Positions 15,930 to 24,128 of a stretch of DNA of 64,000 bases are shown piece after piece. The number at the start of each line of letters is the position of its first letter. Positions within the stretch are counted from its first letter, which is position 1. Source of the DNA: Clostridiaceae bacterium (GTDB lineage Bacteria; Bacillota; Clostridia; Lachnospirales; Lachnospiraceae); the NCBI GenBank assembly GCA_009911065.1, contig QXWR01000004.1, positions 1 to 64,000 on the forward strand. The letters run 5' to 3'. Both the position numbers and the translations under genes were made by a program. Under the pieces are notes generated by a model. It did no database searches, was not told the origin of the DNA, and saw nothing but the letters and a program-made list of their open reading frames with translations.

Positions 15930-17945
15930 ATGCAGGAATTAGTGATAAGCATACTGCTTACGGTCGTTATCATAATGGCTGCGGCACTTCTTATTTTTGT
16001 TGGCAGCCGCAAAGACGGTATGACAAAAAAGCAAAGGGTTATGATGGTTCGGATTTTAATCAGCGCCGGAATCTTACTGGCACTCCAGTTTATTTCCGCG
16101 GAGATGTTTGATGCGGTTGACGGATATTTATTCCCGACCGCAGGAAGATGGCTTCGTTTTGTGTGCTATCTGATTGATTATCTGATTATCGGATATGACA
16201 TTCTGAAGAAAGCCGCAAAGGGCATTAAAAACCGTCAGGTATTTGACGAGAGTTTTCTCATGGCAGTGGCTACGATTGGTGCAATGGCGTTGGCTATTTA
16301 TGAGAATGGCGAGTATCTGGAAGCCATTGCCGTTATGCTGTTTTATCAGATTGGTGAGTGGTTCCAGGGCTATGCGGTTGGTAAGAGCCGCCGCAATATC
16401 AGCAACCTGATGGATATTCGCCCCGATTATGCCAATGTAGAGAAAAACGGGAAATTGGAGCAGGTAGACCCGGACGAAGTAGGGATTGGCAGTGTGATTG
16501 TTGTACAGCCGGGAGAAAAAGTGCCGATTGACGGCAATGTAGTTGAGGGCGCTTCCAGTCTGAATACCAGCGCATTAACCGGGGAAAGTCTGCCCAGGGA
16601 GGCAAAGGTCGGTGATGAAGTAATCAGCGGATGTATCAGTATGACCGGTGTGTTGAAAATACAGACAACAAAAGAGTTTGGGGAATCCACCGTTTCAAAG
16701 ATTTTGGATTTGGTGGAAAATGCAAGTTCCCGCAAATCCAAATCAGAGGATTTTATCTCGAAGTTTGCAAGAATCTATACCCCGGCTGTCTGCTATGCGG
16801 CGTTAGCACTGGCATTCCTCCCCCCTATTGTCCGTATGCTTTTTATGGGACTGTCAGCAGATTGGGGAGTATGGATTTACCGGGCGTTGACATTCCTTGT
16901 CATTAGCTGCCCTTGTGCGCTTGTAATCAGTATTCCTTTAAGTTTCTTTGCGGGAATCGGCGGAGCAAGCAAGGAGGGCGTATTGGTAAAAGGTTCTAAC
17001 TATCTGGAAATCCTCTCTCAGACCAAGTATGTTGTTTTTGACAAAACCGGAACTATGACAAAAGGCGTTTTTGAAGTAAACGGGATTCACCATTCTACCA
17101 TTGAGAACGAGAAACTGCTGGAGTATGCTGCTTTTGCAGAAAGCGCTTCTTCCCACCCCATCAGCAAGAGCTTGCAGCGGGCATATGGGAAAGAAATTGA
17201 CAGAAGCCGTGTATCAGATATACAGGAAATCAGCGGAAATGGCGTAACTGCAAAGGTAGACGGCATAGAGGTTGCAGCCGGAAATGACAAACTGATGAAA
17301 CACCTGAACATTCCTTATCAGGACTGCCATCAGACCGGAACGATTATTCACATGGCAATCAACGGGAAATATGCAGGGCATATTGTGATTTCCGATATTA
17401 TCAAACCTCATTCCAAGGCGGCGATTGCGGAATTAAAGAAAGCAGGCGTTGATAAGACGGTCATGCTGACGGGCGATGCAAAAAAAGTGGCAAATCAGGT
17501 TGCTTCCTCTCTTGGGATTGACGAGGTTTACAGCGAACTTCTGCCAGCAGATAAGGTTGAAAAAGTGGAAGAACTTTTGCGGGTGAAACTGGGCAAGGCA
17601 AAGCTGGCATTTGTGGGTGACGGTATCAATGACGCCCCTGTTCTTTCCAGAGCGGATATTGGTATCGCTATGGGGGCAATGGGTTCCGATGCGGCAATCG
17701 AAGCGGCGGATATTGTGTTGATGGATGATGATCCGATTAAGATTGCAAAAGCAATCAAAATTTCAAGAAAATGTCTGCGGATTGTTTATCAGAATATTAC
17801 AATGGCGCTTGTTGTAAAATTCGCCTGCCTTGCATTAGGGGCTGTGGGAATTGCAAATATGTATCTGGCGATTTTCGCAGATGTGGGCGTTATGATTCTT
17901 GCGGTGCTAAATGCAATCCGTTGTCTGTTTGTGAAAAAGCTGTAA
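15930..17945 (+). CDS. P1B-type heavy-metal exporting ATPase (Zn/Cd/Pb type)
   Basis: 671 residues; ATG 15930 behind AAAGGAG (an upstream in-frame start at 15912 is less likely). Membrane helices are followed by the actuator TGES loop near residue 217, the metal-site helix with SCPCALVISIP near 327, phosphorylation motif DKTGTMT near 370, HP-type SSHPIS, and GDGINDAPVLS near 562. The CPC motif places it in the P1B group; with SMTB/ArsR control and a CxxC chaperone the ZntA/CadA branch is most likely. The N-terminal HMA domain is missing and is supplied as a separate gene. Substrate is inferred, not proven. Confidence 0.88.
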   Translation: MQELVISILLTVVIIMAAALLIFVGSRKDGMTKKQRVMMVRILISAGILLALQFISAEMFDAVDGYLFPTAGRWLRFVCYLIDYLIIGYDILKKAAKGIKNRQVFDESFLMAVATIGAMALAIYENGEYLEAIAVMLFYQIGEWFQGYAVGKSRRNISNLMDIRPDYANVEKNGKLEQVDPDEVGIGSVIVVQPGEKVPIDGNVVEGASSLNTSALTGESLPREAKVGDEVISGCISMTGVLKIQTTKEFGESTVSKILDLVENASSRKSKSEDFISKFARIYTPAVCYAALALAFLPPIVRMLFMGLSADWGVWIYRALTFLVISCPCALVISIPLSFFAGIGGASKEGVLVKGSNYLEILSQTKYVVFDKTGTMTKGVFEVNGIHHSTIENEKLLEYAAFAESASSHPISKSLQRAYGKEIDRSRVSDIQEISGNGVTAKVDGIEVAAGNDKLMKHLNIPYQDCHQTGTIIHMAINGKYAGHIVISDIIKPHSKAAIAELKKAGVDKTVMLTGDAKKVANQVASSLGIDEVYSELLPADKVEKVEELLRVKLGKAKLAFVGDGINDAPVLSRADIGIAMGAMGSDAAIEAADIVLMDDDPIKIAKAIKISRKCLRIVYQNITMALVVKFACLALGAVGIANMYLAIFADVGVMILAVLNAIRCLFVKKL

Positions 17946-17961
17946 GAAAGGAGGGGTTCCT

Positions 17962-18282
17962 TTGGCGGAATATCAGGACAGTCAATGTTATGTCGGGTTG
18001 AAAGAAAGCGATCTGTACATTTTAACAGAATTTTTTAAGGTGCTGGGGAACCCTACCCGTATTCGCATCCTGCTTCTTTTAATGGAGCAGGATGCGAATG
18101 TCAGTGACCTGGCAGAACAGCTTGGAATGACCCAGTCTGCGGTGTCACACCAGTTGAATTTGCTGAAATCAAATAAACTGGTAAGGCGGCGCAGGGACGG
18201 AAAAATGATATTTTATGCTTTAGTGGACGAACATGTGCAGATGGTTATTGAAAAAGGGACAGAGCATATTCGTGGGCGGTGA
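17962..18282 (+). CDS. ArsR-family regulator
   Basis: 106 residues starting at TTG 17962 behind AAAGGAGG. The core is FFKVLGNPTRIRILLLLMEQDANVSDLAEQLGMTQSAVSHQLNLL with the wing RRRRDGKMIFYALVDEHV. It lies 16 bases after the P-type ATPase and 18 bases before feoB in the same direction, so it is probably part of one metal-responsive operon. It shares the short C-terminal HVQMVIEKG helix of CzrA/SmtB-type sensors, where acidic and His residues can bind metal. This is the second ArsR protein of the block. Confidence 0.85.
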   Translation: MAEYQDSQCYVGLKESDLYILTEFFKVLGNPTRIRILLLLMEQDANVSDLAEQLGMTQSAVSHQLNLLKSNKLVRRRRDGKMIFYALVDEHVQMVIEKGTEHIRGR

Positions 18283-18300
18283 AAATGAGGTGACGATAAA

Positions 18301-20682
18301 ATGACAATGGATGAATTAAAACCAAAACAGAGCGCCTATATCCGTTCCGTAGGCGGAGTGGGCGCACTCAGGCATCATTTACTGGATATGGGGCTTACCC
18401 CGAAAACGGAGGTTACGCTTCAAAAAATTGCGCCGATGGGTGATCCGGTGCAGATTGAGTTAAGAGGTTATGAATTGACTTTACGGCTTGATGAAGCACA
18501 AAAAATCACAGTGGAAAAGGTTCATACCAAAGCGGAAAAAATGCATGGCACACAAAGGATAGCAGCAATAGAGCATCCGGGAGTCGGTGAACTTGGCAGG
18601 GCAAAAAACTATCATGTCCATGATGCGGCAAATGAGATACCTGAAAGGGCAAAGATTACTTTCGCACTGGTGGGAAATCAGAATTGCGGGAAAACTACTC
18701 TATTTAACCAGCTTACGGGAGCGAATCAGCATGTGGGGAACTTTCCCGGTGTGACGGTTGACCGTAAAGACGGTACAATCCGCAAGCATTCAGAAGCAGT
18801 TGTAACGGATTTACCGGGGATTTACTCCCTTTCCCCCTATTCCAGTGAAGAAATTGTAACAAGAGATTTTCTGATGGATACGCACCCGGACGGAATCATC
18901 AATATTGTTGACGCTACCAATATGGAGAGGAACCTTTACCTTACCATGCAGCTCATGGAGCTTGGTATTCCGATGGTGCTGGCGCTCAATATGATGGATG
19001 AAGTCCGGGCAAACGGCGGTTCTATCCGGGTAAATGAACTGGAAGAAATTCTTGGTATTCCGGTAGTGCCGATTTCTACGGCAAAGAATGAGGGTATTGA
19101 GGAACTGATTGACCATGCAATCCATGTGGCAAGGCATAGGGAAAGTCCCGGCCGGGTTGATTTTTGTCCGGCAAGCAGTGATGAACATGATCCCGTAGGT
19201 GCAGTACACCGGTGTATTCATGCGGCAGTACATATATTGGAGCCGGAGGCAAAGAAAAAAGGGATGCCGGTGCGCTTTGCCGTTACAAAGATGGTGGAAA
19301 ATGACCGCCTGATGAAAGAGAAACTTTCCATTTCATCTGAAAAGGCTGACATATTTGAACATCTGTTATCTGTTTTGGAAACGGAAACGGGGCTTGACCG
19401 AGAAGCTGCTCTTGCAAACATGAGATTTTCGTTTATTGAAGCCTTATGTGCGAAAACTGTAGTCCGCCCCCATGAAAGCAGGGAACATAAACGAAGTATG
19501 GCGATAGACCGGATTTTAACGGGAAAGTATACAGCGATTCCCTGTTTCATTGGGATTATGGCACTTGTTTTTGTTATGACATTCAGCTTTATTGGTGCGG
19601 CATTGTCCGATCTGATGGGTATGGGAATTGATACGGTGATTGCCCTGCTTGATGGGCTGCTTGGAAAAGCGCAGGTGAATCCGGTAGTTCACTCCCTTGT
19701 GATTGACGGTGTTTGCAGCGGTGTGGGAAGTGTACTTAGTTTACTGCCAACGATTGTGACTATGTTTTTCTTCCTCTCCATTTTGGAGGATACCGGATAT
19801 ATCGCAAGAGTGGCTTTTGTTATGGACAGGCTACTCCGCAAGATTGGTCTTTCAGGGAGAAGCATTGTGCCTATGCTGATTGGATTTGGCTGTTCGGTTC
19901 CTGCGATTATGGCAACCAGAACACTATCCAGTGAACGGGATCATAAAATGACGATTCTGTTGGTTCCGTTTATGAGCTGTACCGCAAAGCTGCCGATTTA
20001 CACTCTGATGATTAGTGCGTTTTTTCCGAGAAAGTATCAGGCGCTTATTATGGTTGGACTGTATGCGTTGGGGATTGTATGCGGTATCTTATATGCGCTG
20101 CTTTTAAAAGGGACAAAATATAAAGGCTCACCGGTTCCTTTTGTGATGGAACTTCCAAACTATCGGTTTCCGTCTGCAAAAAGTGTGTGGCAGCTTATCA
20201 TAGAAAAGGCGAAGGGATTTGCAAAAAAGGCATTTACCATTATTTTTGTGGCTTCCCTTGTTATTTGGTTTTTACAGACTTTTGATATAAGGCTGAATGT
20301 GGCGGCTTCTGCGGAGGAAAGTCTGCTGGCATTATTGGGTGGGATGTTTGCTCCTTTATTTGCACCGCTTGGCTTTGGGGATTGGAGAGTTTCTACCGCA
20401 CTGATTACCGGATTTACTGCCAAAGAAAGCGTTGTATCTACGCTGACGGTTTTATTGGGCGGAAATGTATCTTTGCTTGGAACGCTGTTCACTCCTTTTA
20501 CTGCTTTTGTATTTCTCGTATTTACTTTGCTTTATACGCTATGTGTTGCGGCGGTTGCGACCGTGAAACGGGAAATGGGCGGGGTTAAGGCTGCTGCTGG
20601 AACTGTAATCATTCAATGCGCAATCGCGTGGATTGTGGCATTTGTCGTACATAGTATTGGGGTTGCTGTCGGGCTTGTATAG
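18301..20682 (+). CDS. feoB: FeoA-FeoB fusion, ferrous iron transporter
   Basis: 793 residues. Residues 1-80 are a FeoA-like SH3 domain (MDELKPKQSAYIRSVGG, then PVQIELRGYELTLRLDEA); FeoA is usually a separate protein, so this is a fusion. The FeoB G domain follows: P-loop GNQNCGKTTLFN near 126, G2 VGNFPGVTVD, G3 DLPGIYSLSPYS, G4 NMMD. The membrane part shows the two Gate regions, including GFGCSVPAIMATRTL and FMSCTAKLPIY. It imports Fe2+ using GTP hydrolysis. It follows an ArsR gene closely and is followed 9 bases later by the FeoB-associated Cys-rich protein. Confidence 0.93.
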   Translation: MTMDELKPKQSAYIRSVGGVGALRHHLLDMGLTPKTEVTLQKIAPMGDPVQIELRGYELTLRLDEAQKITVEKVHTKAEKMHGTQRIAAIEHPGVGELGRAKNYHVHDAANEIPERAKITFALVGNQNCGKTTLFNQLTGANQHVGNFPGVTVDRKDGTIRKHSEAVVTDLPGIYSLSPYSSEEIVTRDFLMDTHPDGIINIVDATNMERNLYLTMQLMELGIPMVLALNMMDEVRANGGSIRVNELEEILGIPVVPISTAKNEGIEELIDHAIHVARHRESPGRVDFCPASSDEHDPVGAVHRCIHAAVHILEPEAKKKGMPVRFAVTKMVENDRLMKEKLSISSEKADIFEHLLSVLETETGLDREAALANMRFSFIEALCAKTVVRPHESREHKRSMAIDRILTGKYTAIPCFIGIMALVFVMTFSFIGAALSDLMGMGIDTVIALLDGLLGKAQVNPVVHSLVIDGVCSGVGSVLSLLPTIVTMFFFLSILEDTGYIARVAFVMDRLLRKIGLSGRSIVPMLIGFGCSVPAIMATRTLSSERDHKMTILLVPFMSCTAKLPIYTLMISAFFPRKYQALIMVGLYALGIVCGILYALLLKGTKYKGSPVPFVMELPNYRFPSAKSVWQLIIEKAKGFAKKAFTIIFVASLVIWFLQTFDIRLNVAASAEESLLALLGGMFAPLFAPLGFGDWRVSTALITGFTAKESVVSTLTVLLGGNVSLLGTLFTPFTAFVFLVFTLLYTLCVAAVATVKREMGGVKAAAGTVIIQCAIAWIVAFVVHSIGVAVGLV

Positions 20683-20691
20683 GAGGATTTG

Positions 20692-20835
20692 ATGATGAAT
20701 TTGGCAAGTATTGTGGTACTTTGCATTGTAGTCGGCCTGTTGATATTATCCATTGCTTATTCCCGGAAAAAAGGGATAAACGGATGTAATGGAAATTGCG
20801 TTGGATGTGGTGTTCATTGTACAGATAAAAAATAA
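20692..20835 (+). CDS. FeoB-associated Cys-rich membrane protein
   Basis: 47 residues (ATGs at 20692 and 20695 are both possible behind AGGAGG at 20681-20686). One membrane helix (IVVLCIVVGLLILSIAY) is followed by a short basic stretch and a Cys-rich end, CNGNCVGCGVHC. This is the layout of the small protein that follows feoB in many Firmicutes and is thought to assist FeoB or bind iron. Confidence 0.85.
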   Translation: MMNLASIVVLCIVVGLLILSIAYSRKKGINGCNGNCVGCGVHCTDKK

Positions 20836-20843
20836 ATGGATAA

Positions 20844-20886
20844 ATGGAAATACCTCTTGTATACGTTCATTCGGAGGTATTTCCAT
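20844..20886. terminator. Bidirectional terminator after the feo genes
   Basis: ATGGAAATACCTC (20844-20856) pairs exactly with GAGGTATTTCCAT (20874-20886). It separates the feo operon from the convergent Rrf2 gene. Confidence 0.75.
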
Positions 20887-20898
20887 ATGCCTTTTGTA

Positions 20899-21333
20899 TC
20901 AGCAATCTGTCTGGCCTGCTTTTTTTCGGTACAACCCGATAATATCCTGTAAAGAAATACCAGACATATGGGTTTCGGTTCCTCTCTGTATTTCGTTATA
21001 GTACTCCTGCAGGGCCAGTTGGATGTTGATCCCTACCCCGCATTCCGGATTGGTGTGGGTGTCCAGATGAAGAAGTGGTTTATTTCCCTCAACAGCCTTA
21101 TAAATATCCAAAAGCGTAATCTCCTCTGCGGGTTTTGCCAGGGAAGGCTTTGCATGGCCGTTTACGCTGGACATCAATCCTGCCTTTTTCAATTTCATCA
21201 TGATCTGCCGGACAAAGGCCGGATTTGTCTGTATACTGTCAGCGATTACAGCGCTGCTTAGGTCATACTCCTGATGGATTGCAATAAAAGCCATGATATG
21301 CACAGCGTCACTTAACTTCGTAGAATATTTCAT
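20899..21333 (-). CDS. Rrf2-family transcriptional regulator
   Basis: 144 residues. The start MKYSTKLSDAVHIMAFIA and helix-turn-helix SSAVIADSIQTNPAFVRQIMMKLKKAGLM are typical of Rrf2 proteins; KPAEEITLLDIYKAVEG is the conserved segment after the wing. Only one Cys (PECGVG) lies where IscR/NsrR carry three, so an iron-sulfur cluster of the standard kind is unlikely and the protein is closer to the YwnA/CymR-like branch. It is divergent from the sirtuin operon, and two copies of a 21-bp palindrome in the shared promoter region are its likely binding sites. Confidence 0.85.
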   Translation of the reverse strand: MKYSTKLSDAVHIMAFIAIHQEYDLSSAVIADSIQTNPAFVRQIMMKLKKAGLMSSVNGHAKPSLAKPAEEITLLDIYKAVEGNKPLLHLDTHTNPECGVGINIQLALQEYYNEIQRGTETHMSGISLQDIIGLYRKKAGQTDC

Positions 21334-21348
21334 GGGAAAACTCCTTTA

Positions 21349-21432
21349 CTGTAAATTTAATTATAACAGCCACTTGACTTGTCATGCGTCTGGTGCTATA
21401 CTAAAAACAAGCTGTTATTTATATAATAACAG
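21349..21432 (+). promoter_or_regulatory. Promoter of the sirtuin operon with two Rrf2-type operators
   Basis: TTGACT (21374-21379), 17 bases, TATACT (21397-21402). Two 21-bp boxes of one pattern flank it: CTGTAAATTTAATTATAACAG (first 20 bases quoted as CTGTAAATTTAATTATAACA) at 21349-21369 and CTGTTATT-N5-AATAACAG at 21412-21432, the second a perfect 8-bp inverted repeat just after the start point. The position predicts repression by the divergent Rrf2 protein and autoregulation. Confidence 0.7.
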
Positions 21433-21482
21433 TAAATAAAACGAAAGTCAATAAAAAGAGCAGAAAGGAAAAGAAAGCCAAC

Positions 21483-22370
21483 ATGAATCGAGAGTATGAT
21501 AGAAAAGCAGATATCCTACTTGAACAGATTGAGAGAGCAGATGCCGTCTGTGTAGGGGCGGCTGCGGGGATGTCCGTTGCCACAGGCTATGATATGGCGT
21601 ATCACAGCGATAAACATTTTAAGAAATATTTTGGGGAATTTGAAAAAAAGTACGGATTTCAGGGGAGCTTTAACGGATATTATTACCCATACCCGACCAG
21701 TGAAGAACGCTGGGCATTTCTGGCGACCTCCATCCATGCAAATCTGGAGCTTCCGGACGGCCCTGCCTATGAAAATCTGTTTGAACTTCTGAAAGGAAAG
21801 AATTATTTTGTGGTGACAACCAATCAGGACACCTTATTTAGCAGACGCTTTCCGGAAGAAAGAGTCAGTACCATTCAGGGAGATTTCAGATGGCTTCAGT
21901 GTGTGCGTCCCTGTCATGACGAGCTGTTTGAAAGTAAAAGTATGATTGAGGAGATGTATGCAAATATAAAGGACTGCCGGATTCCTACAGAATTGATTCC
22001 GCACTGTCCGAAATGTGGAAGGGAACTGGAGCCGTGGGTTCGGGGCTACACGTTTCTGCAAGGCAGAAAATATAAAGAGGAATATGAAAAGTGGAATCAT
22101 TTTCTGATGGAAAATAAACATAAAAAAATACTTTTTCTGGAACTTGGGGTGGGGCGCATGACACCCATGTTCATTCAGCAGCCCTTTTGGAATATGACAT
22201 ACTCCCTGCCACAAGCCTATTACATTACGATCAACCCAAAAGATGCACTGCTTCCAGATGAGTTAGAAGGAAAAGGAACTGCGATAAAAGAGGATATTGC
22301 GGTGGTTCTGCAAAGAGCAGTTGAAAAAACAGCGGGCAGCACGCTTTGCGAACCGCCCTTATGTGAATAA
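21483..22370 (+). CDS. Class M-like sirtuin, first of three
   Basis: 295 residues. NAD-binding Rossmann start VCVGAAAGMSVATGYDM, then a KYFGEFEKKYGFQGSF segment typical of SirTM (class M) enzymes rather than CobB. The catalytic Asn is in VVTTNQDTLF near residue 113, and where CobB has His this protein has Gln (TIQGDF), as reported for class M sirtuins. Zinc-ligand Cys are CVRPCH and CPKCG. LFLELGVGRMTPMFI and YYITINPKD complete the fold. Known class M members act as ADP-ribosyltransferases on lipoyl-carrier proteins next to a macrodomain; neither partner is linked here. It heads an Rrf2-controlled operon. Confidence 0.82.
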   Translation: MNREYDRKADILLEQIERADAVCVGAAAGMSVATGYDMAYHSDKHFKKYFGEFEKKYGFQGSFNGYYYPYPTSEERWAFLATSIHANLELPDGPAYENLFELLKGKNYFVVTTNQDTLFSRRFPEERVSTIQGDFRWLQCVRPCHDELFESKSMIEEMYANIKDCRIPTELIPHCPKCGRELEPWVRGYTFLQGRKYKEEYEKWNHFLMENKHKKILFLELGVGRMTPMFIQQPFWNMTYSLPQAYYITINPKDALLPDELEGKGTAIKEDIAVVLQRAVEKTAGSTLCEPPLCE

Positions 22371-22383
22371 AAAAGTATGGTGC

Positions 22384-22424
22384 AAAGAATAAAGAATAAA
22401 GAATAAAGAATAAAGAATAAAGAA
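22384..22424 (+). repeat. Five tandem AAAGAAT heptamers
   Basis: Five perfect AAAGAAT units (22384-22418) and a partial sixth lie between the first and second sirtuin genes. An ATG at 22377 stands in the same frame as the second sirtuin but meets TAA at 22404 inside the array. With two units instead of five, the frame would run open from that ATG through MVQRIKNKENLELLAEKI into the protein. Unit number therefore decides whether the natural N-terminus can be translated. Confidence 0.9.
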
Positions 22425-22436
22425 AATCTGGAACTC

Positions 22437-23288
22437 TTGGCAGAAAAAATCCGTCAGGTAGATGCAGTTGTGATTGGAGGTGGTTCCGGGCTTTCCAGTG
22501 CAGCAGGCTATAATCACTACCATTGGATGCCTTATCTGGAAGGACAGTTGCAGGATTTTAAAGAAGCATATGGCTTTCAATCTCCCTTTGCAGGATTTTA
22601 TTATTGCTATTCTTCACCAGAACAACAGTGGGCTTTTTACGCACGCTATATACAAAGCCTGTGGGATGCTCCAACGGGGCAGACCTATTATGACTTGGCG
22701 GAAATTGTAAGTGGAAAAGAAGTATTTGTATTAACAACCAATGTGGATATGCAGTTTGAACGGGTATTTCCCCAAAATTCTATTTGCAGTTATCAGGGGA
22801 ATGTGGGCTATTTTCAATGCAGCCAGCCCTGCCATGACCGGATTTATCCGAATGAGAACATCATCCGGGAGATGTGTGAAAATATGCTGGGAATGCGGAT
22901 ACCTTCGGAACTGCTTCCAAGATGCCGGGAATGTGGACGGATCATGGTTCCGTGGGTAAGAGATGATACGTTTCTGGAGGGGCGGGACTGGAAAGATGGT
23001 GTAATACGCTACGAATCTTTTCTGAAACAATGTCTGACAAAAGAAAAGGCAAAAAGAGTTTTGCTACTGGAATTAGGGGTAGGAGAAATGACGCCCGGTA
23101 TTATTAAATTGCCCTTTTGGGAAATGGCATATAAAAACAAAGGTGCTTTTTATGTCTGTATGAATCAGGAAGATTCTTCTTCCCCAGAGCATTTGAAAAA
23201 CAAAAGCCTGTATATAAATGGCGACTTATCGAAAACCTTACGGGATTTAAAACAGATTATGAAAGGAAAGGCAGGGACAGGAAAGTGA
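22437..23288 (+). CDS. Class M-like sirtuin, second of three
   Basis: 283 residues from a TTG at 22437, which has no clear ribosome site; the frame is open back to 22407, directly inside the heptamer array. VVIGGGSGLSSAAGYNH, LTTNVDMQFERVF with the catalytic Asn, SYQGNVGYFQC with Gln in place of His, Cys ligands CSQPCH and CRECG, and LLLELGVGEMTPGII show a complete class M-type sirtuin. Of the three copies this is the closest to the SirTM pattern as I recall it. The natural start is probably the ATG at 22377, now cut off by a stop produced by the repeats. Its end overlaps the third copy. Confidence 0.8.
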   Translation: MAEKIRQVDAVVIGGGSGLSSAAGYNHYHWMPYLEGQLQDFKEAYGFQSPFAGFYYCYSSPEQQWAFYARYIQSLWDAPTGQTYYDLAEIVSGKEVFVLTTNVDMQFERVFPQNSICSYQGNVGYFQCSQPCHDRIYPNENIIREMCENMLGMRIPSELLPRCRECGRIMVPWVRDDTFLEGRDWKDGVIRYESFLKQCLTKEKAKRVLLLELGVGEMTPGIIKLPFWEMAYKNKGAFYVCMNQEDSSSPEHLKNKSLYINGDLSKTLRDLKQIMKGKAGTGK

Positions 23289-24124
23289 ATGTATATCAGA
23301 AAATAAAGCAAATCATCAGTGAAGCGGACGGGGTGTTGATCGGGGCCAGCAACGGATTATCCATAGCAGAGGGGTATCATTTATTTGCGGATGATGCGTG
23401 GTTTCGTGAAAGAATGGGTGATTTCAGAGAAAAATATGGTATTTACTGTATTTTGCAGGGAATGGCTGTTTCCTATTCTTCCGAGGAAGAAAGATGGGCA
23501 TATTTCAGCCGGATCATCAAAGAAAAGTGTTTACAGGATGAACCGACGCAGATTATGAAGGATATGTATGAACTTGTAAAAGAAAAGGATTATTTTGTTG
23601 TTACGTCCAATGGGGAGGATCACTTTATCCCGGCAGGTTTCGAGGAAGAACGTGTATTTGAAATGGAAGGCAAGCTGACAGAAATGCGTTGCACAAAGGG
23701 CTGCTGTGATGAAGTCTATCCAGACAGGGAGGCAGTTCTTCGCATGGCAGAGGCGGAAACAGATGGCAGAGTGCCGGAAAGGCTTTTGCCCAGATGCCCA
23801 AAATGCGGCGGGAGTATGGAAGTAAATTATGGGGAGTACTCCTCTTTTCAGGGGAAAAAGAACTGGCAGGAAAAAGCTGCCCGCTATCAGGGATTTGTAA
23901 ATCGTATGCGTGGAAAAAAACTTGTCATTTTAGAGTTTGGTGTTGGCTGGCGCAATCAGATGATAAAAATGCCATTTATGCAGCTTACGGCAGCAGAACC
24001 TCATGCAAAGTATATTACTTTCAACAAAGGTGAGATTTACATTCCTGACGGGATACAGGGAAAGTCCATTGGTGTGGATCAGGATATTGCAGCGGCGTTG
24101 CGTGAAATCGTGAAAGTGGGGTAA
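23285..24124 (+). CDS. Diverged class M-like sirtuin, third of three
   Basis: 279 residues from GTG 23285, overlapping the preceding stop by 4 bases (GTGA). The fold is preserved: GVLIGASNGLSIAEGYHLF, RMGDFREKYGIY, zinc Cys CTKGCC and CPKCGG, LVILEFGVGWRNQMI. The active site differs: TTNxD is TSNGED and the Gln/His position is Glu (FEMEGKL). It may be a regulatory, non-catalytic member of a sirtuin complex, or use another chemistry. The nicotinamidase fusion begins 5 bases later. Confidence 0.75.
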   Translation: MNVYQKIKQIISEADGVLIGASNGLSIAEGYHLFADDAWFRERMGDFREKYGIYCILQGMAVSYSSEEERWAYFSRIIKEKCLQDEPTQIMKDMYELVKEKDYFVVTSNGEDHFIPAGFEEERVFEMEGKLTEMRCTKGCCDEVYPDREAVLRMAEAETDGRVPERLLPRCPKCGGSMEVNYGEYSSFQGKKNWQEKAARYQGFVNRMRGKKLVILEFGVGWRNQMIKMPFMQLTAAEPHAKYITFNKGEIYIPDGIQGKSIGVDQDIAAALREIVKVG

Positions 24125-24128
24125 GGCT

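Noticed and set aside
22383-22424. CRISPR or attachment-site repeat
   Set aside because: The unit is only 7 bases long and directly tandem, a simple sequence repeat.
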